39,763 nucleotides of DNA, taken from Zancudomyces culisetae. Lineage: Eukaryota; Kickxellomycota; Harpellomycetes; Harpellales; Legeriomycetaceae. A program made the position numbers and the translations under genes. Under the pieces are notes generated by a model, which did no database searches, was not told where the DNA came from, and saw only the letters and a program-made list of their open reading frames with translations. Positions 30,463-39,763 of the stretch are shown here, in pieces; position 1 is the first letter of the stretch, and each line of letters opens with the position of its first letter. Where the stretch lies: the NCBI GenBank assembly GCA_001969505.1, contig LSSK01000635.1:1-39763 (forward strand), in the 5' to 3' direction.

Positions 30463-33400
30463 TTTACTCGCACAGGTTTCTTTATGATATCTTGGTTAAA
30501 ATATAAGCAGAGTTTAAGTATTGTAGTCAAATTGCTAAGTAATACACTCGATTTTGAGAGGAAGGGGATAATATAAATGAAAATAAAAGGTCGAATTTAT
30601 CTCTTTCGAATCCTAGTCTCAGTACTTTCTGGACTTAGTAGAATACATGAAAAATGATTTAGAGGTTTTAGAATACAACTACAAGAGAGAAAAAGCTAGT
30701 TCTAAATTCGTTTTCATTGTTTTATCTAGAAATAAACCTAGAATCTTTATTTTAACTATAAAAGTTTAGCACAGGAAATAGCCATCAACCAGCAATTTCA
30801 GCATTAACTTTATTTAAAGCCGCATCTGGTATTTTTAAATTCTGCTTTGTTAGGGCAATCTGAGAGTATCCAATGGTTGTTAGGCATTAGAATCACAGTT
30901 TGGAAATTGTATTAAATTAATAATTAGCACGATTTTAACGCACTAATGGGCTAATAGCAACAACACCACAAAATAAAAAAATAAAAAAATGCTTTCAAAT
31001 CTGGCTCCTGGTTTGTAATTAAGCTTTGCTAATTTTAACCACATTTTATTTTCTTTGTTTTGTTTGCATTTTTGAATAAGGCGGAAAACAGGGAACAGGA
31101 TGGAGGCTGATGGCAAATAGAACAACCTAAACTGTTACAAACTTGTTGTAAAATAGTAAGAGAAGGGGGGGGGAGTTTGTGGAAAACTAAATGAAAACTG
31201 CAAACAGAATATTGGAACAAGTAAGTGTGAGCATAAAACCTAAAAAATAAAATGTAAAACGTAAAAAATATAAATGAAATAAAAATTCTCGTAAAACACC
31301 CTCTAACAATTTAAATAGCACCAAATCATTTTCTCTCAATTTTCGCTCGCTTTAAGGCTGCTCATATGCTAAAAACAAAAGTTGAAAGCAGCCTGTGGGT
31401 ACATGAAAAAGCTCAAGTTCTGCCCCTTAACTGAACCCTTAAAGAAAATGTACTCACGTGGATAGTATCAAATGTATGGAGGAGGATCTGCATTTTTTTT
31501 AGCTCTTGCCCGCCAAATTACATGGAACAAAAATGCTTTTAATTTACCTAGTTATGCTGGAAATAATAGACTTTGGGCTGAAAATGGCAAATCATTTATG
31601 GGAACATAAATCTCCTGATTTTTATCAAATGTTACTTGGAGCTCAGCATTTTATTCTTGTTACAGGTATCACGAACTTACAGATAAAAAAACTGTGGAAA
31701 GTACTGTTATTTTTTGCATTTACAAGTTTTTCTCAAGAAATGCCAACAATAATAGTTTGAAAAATACACTTTTCCTATCTGTAAAGTAGCGAGAACAATT
31801 TTCAATGAAAATCTTGATAACAATGCGCTATTAAATCTGCTCTGAAAAGTTGGGATTTTTGTGTACTATCTCTTTGCTATTCCACAAAGCCGAAGTTTAG
31901 AAAGCAATTAATTTTCTTTGCTTAAATTATGAGAGCATAGTGTTGCGTTTGAGTGATGCCATTACATAAAATAATCATTTGTATTATTTTACAGCAAATA
32001 ATCAACCACTAATATATGGTTAAGAGATGAACATTCTTATTTGCGTTCATAAAACCAGGCCAAATGTATGTGACTGTGTCAGATTCAAGCAATAAAAGTC
32101 AAATTTAAGTTTGTGCTTTTTGTAAAAGTCAGACTATTTCACTACATATAACCCTAATCGGCCAACTTGAATACAGAGCCATAGCGTGATAAGTATATAG
32201 ACTCACGATTGGTAAATATAAAGAAAAGCTCGGCAATAAATATATCCCTGTGATATGCTTCAAGGGTACTATCTATTAAAGCACAGTGAAGTATTTCAAA
32301 ATTTAGCTATAGCTTTAAAAATCAAGTAATTAGATGTTAGATATGAAAAGTAGGTAGCAAATAGAAACAGACACTAGGATACATGAAGCTGTAATAGTGG
32401 CGGGTAGAGAGAGAGAAAGAGAAAGAGAGAGAAAGAGAGAAAGTCAAGTACACTCATCTTCCAGCAATCACACGTTTGCACTTTTAGTGTGTGTTTGTAA
32501 ATAAACATTTTTCTTAGTAACAATACTTGTATTAAATCTGGTACCTTTTTTTCTCCCAAGGATAAAGTTCTTGATGTTTTAATTAAAAACACTACTTTTT
32601 TCTATTCTCATTGAATGTGTGATTTAATATAATTAATAAATAATCATGTAGAAATTAAACAAAATAGATATGAAACGTAACATTGATGCATCATGTAGTT
32701 TATTTTGTATAGCACAAAAAACAACTAGAGTACACAATCTTACAATATGTTCTCTGATAACCCAGAAAAATCCCATGGTGTAAAAAAAAATACCGTCAAA
32801 TGAATGAAAAAATGTTTACATGTTATAATCACTACTAACTCATTTTCCATCACACCAACATAAACATTTAGGCATTATCACCGCCCAGTACTTGTTAGTT
32901 GCAAAAAAAAAAGCCAATGTATATTTTCTTGAAGAATGGCTAAAACCGCAAGCCAATTCTCTCAAGCTGAAATAAACTAAAAGAACGCTCATCAGAAAAC
33001 AGCTTCTACTAGAGTACCTTTACACTTACCATTTTTTTTCTTCACTAGGTATGCATTTTACTACATTTTTACCTCATTTCAATATATTTTTACAATATAA
33101 ACTAGAAATGTCTATTCTTTCATAACCTAGTTGAGAGAAATATATATAATATATATTTGCGGTCCTGACAGGATACAGTATAATAATATGGTCCTTTGCC
33201 ATAACCAACCATATGTGACCCGATTCTTATAATGCCTTTTTTATATATCTGTTTTATTAATGTTTAATAAGAGCAAAAAAATGTTTTGTTCTTTCTAACG
33301 ACCTGAAAGGGCATCAGTGTTTGAATTAAGAGCAAATACCGCACACTGTTTTGTATATGTTGTCTACCGCTGCTACCTGGAAATAGAAGCCATGTTTGGA

Positions 33401-33762
33401 CTTGGGTAAGAGTTACAGAACTTTGTAAACCTTAGGTGAATTGACTGCAATGTCCCTAATACCAAGCCAATATTCCAGGAAAACATCACTATCTTTTTTT
33501 GCTGAATTTCTAGTTATTGTATTTTTAGTTTTGACCTATTCGCTATTGAGTCTTTTTCCAACATTACCTTCCAACTAAATCAATCCAAAATTTTTTACAC
33601 ACATTAGAAGAATTGTTAATACAAATCCAAACCCAAGCACAAGTTCACAGCTAAACAAAATTGTTCCATCTATTTTTTTTTAACTTGCATTATTTTTACC
33701 TTTCAGGTTAAAGCAATCAGATTACTACATAAATAAAAGGATCGAAAAAAGGGAATTCAAAA
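30463..33762. other. 3.3 kb divergent spacer
   Basis: The longest gene-free stretch, between the starts of the CRIB gene and SF3B5. It contains a GA-rich simple repeat (32406-32443), a TATATA tract (33138-33155) and a G-run near 31166. A rightward frame at 31506-31760 lacks an ATG at its start and resembles no family. No tRNA or spliceosomal RNA was recognised. A spliced low-conservation gene or a non-coding RNA could be missed here by eye. Confidence 0.4.
32406..32443. repeat. GA-rich simple repeat
   Basis: Thirty-eight bases of purine only, mixing GA and GAAA units. Such tracts are common in fungal spacers and promoters and may bind GAGA-type factors; nothing here shows that. Confidence 0.85.
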
Positions 33763-34557
33763 ATGGTAAGATTTATTTCACCCCACTGCCTATGTTTATA
33801 ATTTTTTCCTGTGCGGTGAGATTTAGCTGAATAATAACTTACAAACTGAGATTTGCCTCTTCGAATAAATTAATGAATAGGACAAATTTGGAATGAACAA
33901 TCAGACCGAGCATTGTAAGGCGTAATATTATGATTATAATGTTGTAAATATATAAAAAAATTCAAGTTTGTGCATTTTTTTTTTGGTCTTGGCTTGGTAA
34001 CTCAATAATAATCATTATTTCAAAATCCATACACATAGTTCATGCCAAGTACACAGGAACAGGAAATCCAGATATAACAAAGCAGTAAGTATTTTGACTC
34101 AAAGGGGTGGAAGGGAGTGGCAGAAAGGATTATATGGACATCAATTTTACCCTCGACATTGTTAATAATCATAAATTTATCCAAAAAACTTTCAAACAAC
34201 AAATAGCGAATGGCTTACGAATCAACACAGAGATACCTATGCCTATATGATCTCGGATAGTGCACTGGCAAGCTATGTTTCGATAGCGGAGGGCGAGAGT
34301 ATATCAAGAGTTAGATTTAATTGTTTAGAGGTAAGTTCTTGTATTTCGCTATCTTGGTGGGGCTATCCTAGTAATAAAAAAAATGATTTGGTAGAGAAGG
34401 ATTTTAGTATATGTATATAAGGTACTACGGTGCACATGTACACGAACTGTACTTATGCTTTCCTGCTGCAAGTGGAGGAATTTGCGAACTAAAATATATA
34501 TTTTTTGTGTGTATTTAGAGAATGTTACAACCATGTGGACCACCGCCAAAGCCTTAG
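33763..34557 (+). CDS. YSF3: Splicing factor 3b subunit 5 (SF3B5/Ysf3)
   Basis: Small core subunit of the SF3b complex of the U2 snRNP, which supports branch-point recognition. Exons are 33763-33765, 33881-33914, 34039-34084, 34207-34330 and 34519-34557, giving 81 residues (human 86). Family blocks appear in order: DKFGMNNQTEH, KYTGTGNPDITKHEW, LTNQHRDTYAYM, YVSIAEGESISRVRFNCLE and RMLQPCGPPPKP, each continuous only across the proposed splices, which supports every junction. The first coding exon is just the ATG, followed at once by GTAAGA; exon 2 then gives DKF, aligning with the TDRY start of the family. Without that splice, translation could begin only at the Met in GMNNQ and would lose the first residues. 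Four introns in 246 coding bases is a very high density. Confidence 0.93.
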
Positions 34558-35345
34558 ATACTACTATCGCTACACCCAGTGTCGAAAAACTCAGATTATC
34601 AGCAATACAATTTATTTTCTACAAAATTGTATTTGCTACCTCTGTGTTTGCTAACAAAGCTACTTTCCCTACCAATTACCCAGGCTACATTCAACCTTTC
34701 TATATGGTTTTCAGTTTGAAAGTGTGCATCAAATAGTCCTCTCTCCCTATTATTGCTCGTTGAAAGAAAGATAAGGGGTCTTGGTGCAATGGTATAATTG
34801 TTATAGTACCAAATTATAATAATTGAGACCAACATAAAGTCATATTCTTTAACCCTTGTATAATAAACATTTTTTAAGGACATTAGTTGATTTTAATCTA
34901 CATTTGAACAGGGAACGTAAACATAAAGATTCAAAAACACAATATTTGCTCACAGTTGTGTTGATTTATGTTCACGCTCATTTTGAAAGCGAAATTAATA
35001 ATGCTTTAAAAAACCGACATTCAGTTACTTTTAAAGTATGACTAGCTGAATTGGCTGAAGTATTGTGCTAATTCCAGCTGTGAATACCAATGCCAAAACG
35101 CTGCCTTTTAGACACGACACTCCAATTTTCCATTTGAAAAAAGAAAAAAATTTTTTATCAACCAATTTTGACCTATAATTCAATTCGATCCAAGCAGAAA
35201 TAACTGGCAACAAACATTGACGATTACATCAATATACTAACATATTTATTCAAACTGGGCAAATTCTAGAAAAGATTTTGATGTAAATAAATTGTAATAG
35301 TAATTGAATAAGAATCAAGAAAAATCATTGAAGAGGGCAGAGATC
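34558..35345. other. Spacer between SF3B5 and ELP2
   Basis: Both flanking genes read rightward, so this holds the SF3B5 3' end and the ELP2 promoter. The one notable element is an interrupted inverted repeat at 34777-34830. Frames at 34856-35041 and on the minus strand resemble nothing. Confidence 0.5.
34777..34830 (+). other. Interrupted inverted repeat (potential RNA hairpin)
   Basis: The 10-base arm AATTGTTATA (34796-34805) can pair with TATAATAATT (34815-34824) over all ten positions, with one G-U, around a 9-base loop. Outside it, GGTCT (34777-34781) pairs with AGACC (34826-34830), leaving a 14-base bulge on the left and one base on the right. Lying 220 bases after the SF3B5 stop, it may form in that gene's 3' region; it could also be a decayed tRNA-like or mobile fragment. 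Confidence 0.55.
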
Positions 35346-38300
35346 ATGGCAAAAGTAAAAGTTGAGGCAATCTCAGGTGGCTGCAACAGAATTGCACATT
35401 GTTTGTCATTAAAATCATATTACAGCAAATGTGGGAGAAATGAGAACGAAAGCAAGAATTCGAGACATGATTTGGTTGTGTATGGTGTCGGAAATGCGGT
35501 TGCCGTAGCTGAACTACAAGTAAGGCAGTCGATCTCAGCCGGATCGTTTTAACACTTAATATCGCTTTTGACAACCAGTAGAATTTCTCGTCGAGATTAA
35601 AAGGAGATATTGCTGTTTCATTTGAAAAAGCATCTTTAAATCTTAAAACAGACTAACACTGAGAATGAATTTGATCAAAAAAATAGGATTACAAAGGAAT
35701 CAAGGTTACGCTTCAGGGACACACCGATCGAGTAAACTGCACATCTTTTTTTCCAAATGGTATTTCCTCACAAATAATTAATCTCCGTGAACTCTAACGT
35801 TTGTTGATGTGGCAATGATATAAAATGTTTTTTTCTGTGAATGCTATAGAAAATGATGATACAATTGAATTTTTGAGTGGCTCGACAGATTGCACGGCAA
35901 AAATGTGGACACGAAACGCTAATGGAGAGGTAAACCTTACCTTTTTTTGTTTTAGAAAGCTAATGCTATCATTTGACGGGGATGTTCTTTTTGACTAATA
36001 AATATCTTGATGATAGCAGAAATAAAATGTAGAAAAAAAAACTAAAGCTCAATAAATGAACAAATAGTTTGAATGTGCTTTCACATTGGAAGGGCACGAA
36101 GGTCCCATAATATGTTCAAGTATTGTTGAAGTGGATTTTCAAGACAAGAGTGGGTGTGTTTCGCATATTATTGTAACCGGATCAACTGCTGGGTCGGCTA
36201 AAGTATGGTACAGATACAAAAAAGGTATGTTTAGAGCTGAAGATGATAATTAAATAGTGTAATTTGTATAGTTTTGGTAAAAAGGAAAAGGGAACTAATA
36301 AACGATCTATTATCATGTATCTCTAAAAAAAATATTACAAACAGGCGAAAGTTGTCAAAATGTGCAGACACTAGGGTTTGGGAGACATAGCGCAGTATCA
36401 GTGGCTTTGGGAAGCTTACCGGGATATGAAAAAAAAGAAGGAGGGCTATTCCTGGCTGCTGGGTGTACAGATAGCAAGATTCATCTGTTTTCATTTGATA
36501 GTGTAACAAAGGTAAATTTAATGATTGCTCATTTTATGCCAATTTATATATTTACTGCTACAGGATAAATGAGCTGAAATTAAAACTAAATCTAAAATAG
36601 AGCTTTACAAAAAGTACAGAGTTGAAGGGTCATGAAGATTGGGTTACATCGATATCAACGACACGGTTTGTAAAGAATGAAAACGGAGAGAATTCAGCGA
36701 TAAAACACTGGAATGATGGGGATGTAATAATGGCTTCAGGATCTCAAGACTTTTACTGTCGATTATGGAGATTTTCTGCTGTAAATGCATCAAGACAGAA
36801 TAAAAACTCGCATGAGGATAGTAGTGATGGCTTTTCCGCGTTTGCGGGAGGAAGCTTTGAGAAGTTTAGTGTGAAAAAGCACTATATGAGAATTGGGTAA
36901 GTGATAGTTGCTATTATTACCAACGAACTTGTTCATTGTGGAAATCTGTTTGTATATCTAATAAACAAAATTTGGATAAATTTGTTATAGGGACAAGGAA
37001 TACTCTGTCGAATTAGAATCAGTATTATCAGGGCATGAAGGATGGGTTCATAGCGTAATGTTTCAACGCCCGGTGAGCTCAGAAGAAGACCTACAGCTAA
37101 TTACGGCGTCTGCTGACCAGTCGATTCTGGTATGGAGGCCAGACTCACTTACAGGAGTTTGGAATAGCGAGCTGCGACTCGGGGAAGTAAGTACTGGCAG
37201 CTATTCATTTGGGTTTTATACTGGAATCTTGCGTGAGGACGGAGAGATGATTGTAGCATCTGGGTATCAGGGATCGCTTCATATATGGCGTAAGATAAAC
37301 GCAGAACCATTGGCTACCGGTATCTCTTTGCCAGGATGGGAACAGGATGTAGCGCCAACTGGGCACTTTGGTGTAGTTTCTGACATTCAATGGGAGCCAA
37401 AAGGAAGATACTTGCTTTCTCACAGGTACGTTACATCATTTCCGTAACTCTCACGTTTTTTTTTTTCATTTTCTCTTATGTTTTTCATATTGCTCGTTAA
37501 TATGGAGACTTAATATAAAATAATGTTCTTGATATTCAATAGTTTGGATAAAACTGCAAGAATATTTGGAGAGTGGAAATCATCAAACAAAGACTATGGA
37601 TGGCATGAAATAGCGCGCCCACAGATCCACGGATACGAGCTTAATTGCGCTACATTCGTTTCGCCTTTATGCTATGCGTCTGGTGCAGATGAAAAAGTGG
37701 TGCGAGTATTTGACGCACCAAATCATTTTGTCGAAACTTTTGATACATTGTGTTTCAACAGTTCTGAAGGAGCCAACAGCCAAGAAGCCGTAAACGAGCT
37801 AAAGCTATCAACTGATATATCTACAGATACTACAGGAACCTTATCCATGAGACCTGCCGAGGCCAGTGTTCCCCCTCTTGGTTTATCAAACAAAGCAGTT
37901 TTTCAACACGAGCTTGATGAGGTTGAAGGTGATGAGAAAGATGCCAATCAAGACCACCAAGACAGTATCAACAACTATGGCGGCGCAAGAACCCAGACTA
38001 CGGTTGAAGCTCTTTCTGCATCAACGTCTATAACAGTTCCTAAATCAACTCTTCATCCATACTGCCACCCCCCGCTTGAAGAGTCTTTGCGTAGGCGAAC
38101 ACTATGGCCAGAATCCGAAAAATTATACGGCCATCCATATGAGACATTTGCTGTCGCATCTAATTTGCTGAATGGCTCTTCATCCTGGCTTGCCGTAAGT
38201 TGTAAAGCCAGCTCAGCCAAAAACGCGAATATCAGGCTGTACAAAACCAAGGATTGGCGTCCACCACAACATTCAAACAATGGTGTTTTGGCTGCACATT

Positions 38301-39058
38301 CGCTTACTGTCACTGGAATGGCTTTTTGCCCTCGCCTTGTTAACCTGGATACTACCATTTTGAATGATCAAAGTGATCAAAACTCTTCGCCTTCAGCTTT
38401 AGTTCCCTGTCTCTTAATGCTAACAGTGGGTCGTGATAGAGGCGTTTCCTTGTTTTGCCAGCCGCAACCGCACATATCTCCAAATACTAGCAATTCTGAC
38501 TCGGATATTGATCATAGTACATCATCTGATGTTCAACTGGATCCCCAATCCCCTGTTCTACTGCTCCAACACTTTTCTAAAGTACATGCACGAATAGTTT
38601 GGGATTGTAGTTGGTCACCAGATGGTTTCATTTTCGGAACCGCCTCACGTGACAAGACAATTAAGTTATGGGCTCCAAGCACATCAAACAAAGGTTTTAA
38701 TGTGTTCCACACTATCAAACTATCTGAAGCCTCAACCGCTATTTCAATAACCCATCCCCCAAAATACAATACTGCCACATCTACTATCCGTGAATACTGG
38801 ATTGCCGTTGGCTTTGAGTCTGGCCTGATTTCAGTAGTACACTGCGCTCTCGACACCTCCAAATTGGAGCAGTCTGGATATCTTCCATCCATTTCCCTCG
38901 TTACCAAACTAGATAGTACTTTCTCCCATAACTTGAAAGTAAACAAACTAAAATGGAGACCTCTCCAAAATGACAATGATCTTTACACAAATGATTCTAG
39001 ACATTTGGCTTCTTGCTCCGATGATAATACTTTTAGGGTATATTCCATTTCAATCTAG
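35346..39058 (+). CDS. ELP2: Elongator complex subunit 2, WD40 protein
   Basis: Double beta-propeller scaffold of Elongator, which with Elp1 and Elp3 modifies wobble uridines of tRNAs. Exons: 35346-35519, 35687-35759, 35850-35929, 36068-36224, 36345-36511, 36601-36896, 36991-37425 and 37543-39058. They give 965 residues, longer than yeast (788) or human (826). WD blocks include LQGHTDRVNC with GSTDCTAKMW, LKGHEDWVTSI with GSQDFYCRLW, LSGHEGWVHSV with SADQSILVW, SLDKTARIFGEW, HGYELNCATF with GADEKVVRVFDAP, and CSWSPDGFIFGTASRDKTIK near the C-terminus. The GCNR start, the KTARIFGEW repeat and the HGYELNC block are hallmarks of Elp2 among WD40 proteins. An acidic, Ser/Thr-rich insertion between the two propellers (genomic about 37740-38050) explains part of the extra length. 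Every junction keeps frame and joins family blocks. Confidence 0.95.
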
Positions 39059-39386
39059 TTTATATTTCAGTTTTCCTAATCTTGTACCTACAAAAACCTG
39101 ATCATTTAATTCTTCTTTTCTATTTTTAGTTGTCTGGTTGAATATTTTATATATTGGAAACAACGATCAATAATAAAAGAATTATGCTATGATATACCAT
39201 AAATTGTATACTACCCTGTGCTCAATGTTTTGGAGTAATCAAGTCATTGTATATTGATTACAAGGTTTTGGAGTTGAATGCAAAATATTAAATGAAAAAT
39301 ACGATGTCACTCAACTTTATACAAATATTAAAATCAAAATACAGAAATATGATGTGATTCTAAATAATTGCTAATAAAAAAGAATT
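39059..39386. other. Spacer between ELP2 and tRNA-Thr
   Basis: Contains the ELP2 3' region (AATAAAA-like site near 39170) and, at its right end, the terminator of the leftward tRNA gene. No gene is visible. Confidence 0.5.
39376..39381 (-). terminator. RNA polymerase III terminator of tRNA-Thr
   Basis: On the minus strand a run of six T begins five bases after the tRNA 3' end. This is the normal Pol III stop signal. Confidence 0.85.
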
Positions 39387-39458
39387 GCCCACTTCCAGAA
39401 TCGAACTGAAGACCTTCTGCTTACGAGGCAGACGCTCTGCCAACTGAGCTAAGTAGGC
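39387..39458 (-). tRNA. tRNA-Thr, anticodon CGU
   Basis: A 72-base cloverleaf on the minus strand. The acceptor stem is GCCTACT with AGTGGGC (one G-U), the anticodon stem TCTGC with GCAGA around the loop CTCGTAA, and the T stem TTCAG with CTGGA. The loop gives anticodon CGU, reading ACG (Thr). Internal promoters are clear: A box TAGCTCAGTTGG and B box AGTTCGATTCT. There is no intron, and CCA is not encoded. With C at position 34 it is not a substrate for the Elongator wobble-uridine pathway served by the neighbouring ELP2. Confidence 0.95.
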
Positions 39459-39763
39459 TATGTTTTGTTGTAATTTTAGTTTGCACAAAATTTCTCAGGA
39501 AATTTCCGCAACTAAACCTACAAAAAGTTCTGCTAATAGAGGGGGATTGTTACTGGAATAAGTTTTACTTTATTTAACCAGTCAACCCTACCTTTTTTAG
39601 CTTATATTTAATTTAGTTTTATGTATTTATTACTTCAATAAATGCGATAAAACTGGGTAAAATTACGCCCAACTCCTAAAATTTGGTGTGCAAAACAATT
39701 AATTTTGGTCCAAAAATTAGACTCTGATACCTTTCTGATACCCTTTGAAAATTGTGTTACGCT
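39459..39763. other. 3' edge of window
   Basis: About 305 AT-rich bases upstream of the tRNA gene, with no gene visible. They run off the window and could belong to an element inserted near the tRNA, but nothing diagnostic such as a long terminal repeat pair can be seen here. Confidence 0.4.

Noticed and set aside
31506-31760. Rightward frame in the 3.3 kb spacer
   Set aside because: Begins at TTG rather than ATG, and its translation resembles nothing; hydrophobic codons are expected from T-rich DNA.
598-33475. Recurrence of ATACCAAGC-like strings (near 605, 14768, 33462) as a dispersed repeat
   Set aside because: Flanking bases do not align between copies, so a short chance match is more likely than a transposon family.
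34455-34736. Frame overlapping the last SF3B5 exon
   Set aside because: Runs through the SF3B5 intron and exon in a different frame; the SF3B5 reading is far better supported.
19251-39458. Functional link between ThrRS and the nearby tRNA-Thr(CGU), or between ELP2 and that tRNA
   Set aside because: The genes are 18 kb apart with many unrelated genes between, and the tRNA has C34, not the uridine Elongator acts on. Treated as coincidence.
39459-39763. Possible retroelement fragment beside the tRNA gene
   Set aside because: tRNA-flanking insertions are common in fungi, but no LTR pair, primer-binding site or coding remnant is visible.
1-39763. CRISPR arrays, prophage, insertion sequences, toxin or virus-derived genes
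   Set aside because: None seen. The window is eukaryotic, with spliced housekeeping genes, and no array of spaced repeats or reverse transcriptase/integrase motifs was found.

Overview
The window is nuclear DNA from a fungus. It holds 13 protein genes and one tRNA gene, separated by AT-rich spacers. Ten of the protein genes are spliced, with one to seven introns of about 60-220 nt. CTG reads as leucine at recognisable positions (for example in the SF3B5 homologue), so this is not a CUG-Ser or CUG-Ala yeast. A Fus1-like SH3 membrane protein with a Cys-rich ectodomain, a small SPEC/CDC42SE-type CRIB protein and the intron density fit a filamentous or early-diverging (zygomycete-grade) fungus better than a budding yeast. 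That placement is inference; no marker here fixes the species.

Layout. 834-2954 (+): intronless Zn2Cys6 transcription factor. 3924-9043: three mitochondrion-linked genes, namely alanine-glyoxylate aminotransferase with a targeting presequence (+), a metaxin/Sam37-type outer-membrane import subunit (+) and mitoribosomal protein uL6m (-). 9569-12907 (-): F-BAR/DEP/RhoGAP protein of the Rgd2 type. 15011-15641 (+): unrecognised two-TM protein, completed here by a splice. 16022-17549 (-): derlin with six exons. 19251-21507 (+): threonyl-tRNA synthetase, converging on the Fus1-like SH3 protein at 21895-24602 (-). 26434-28290 (-): seven-exon DUF155 (RMD1/RMND1) protein. 29980-30462 (-): small CRIB protein. 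33763-34557 (+): five-exon SF3B5/Ysf3 whose first coding exon is only the ATG. 35346-39058 (+): eight-exon Elongator subunit ELP2. 39387-39458 (-): tRNA-Thr(CGU).

The genes do not form an operon-like system; most are housekeeping. One loose theme is Cdc42/polarity: the Rgd2-type protein, the CRIB protein and the SH3 membrane protein could all act at Cdc42-controlled membrane sites. A second is threonine decoding (ThrRS and tRNA-Thr), probably coincidence. The points most worth following are the RhoGAP domain that seems to lack its catalytic residues, the fungal SPEC-like CRIB protein, the ATG-only first exon of SF3B5, the undescribed two-TM protein, and the long spacers at 12.9-15.0 kb and 30.5-33.8 kb. 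Exon boundaries were assigned by hand from splice consensus, reading frame and family similarity, with no transcript data.
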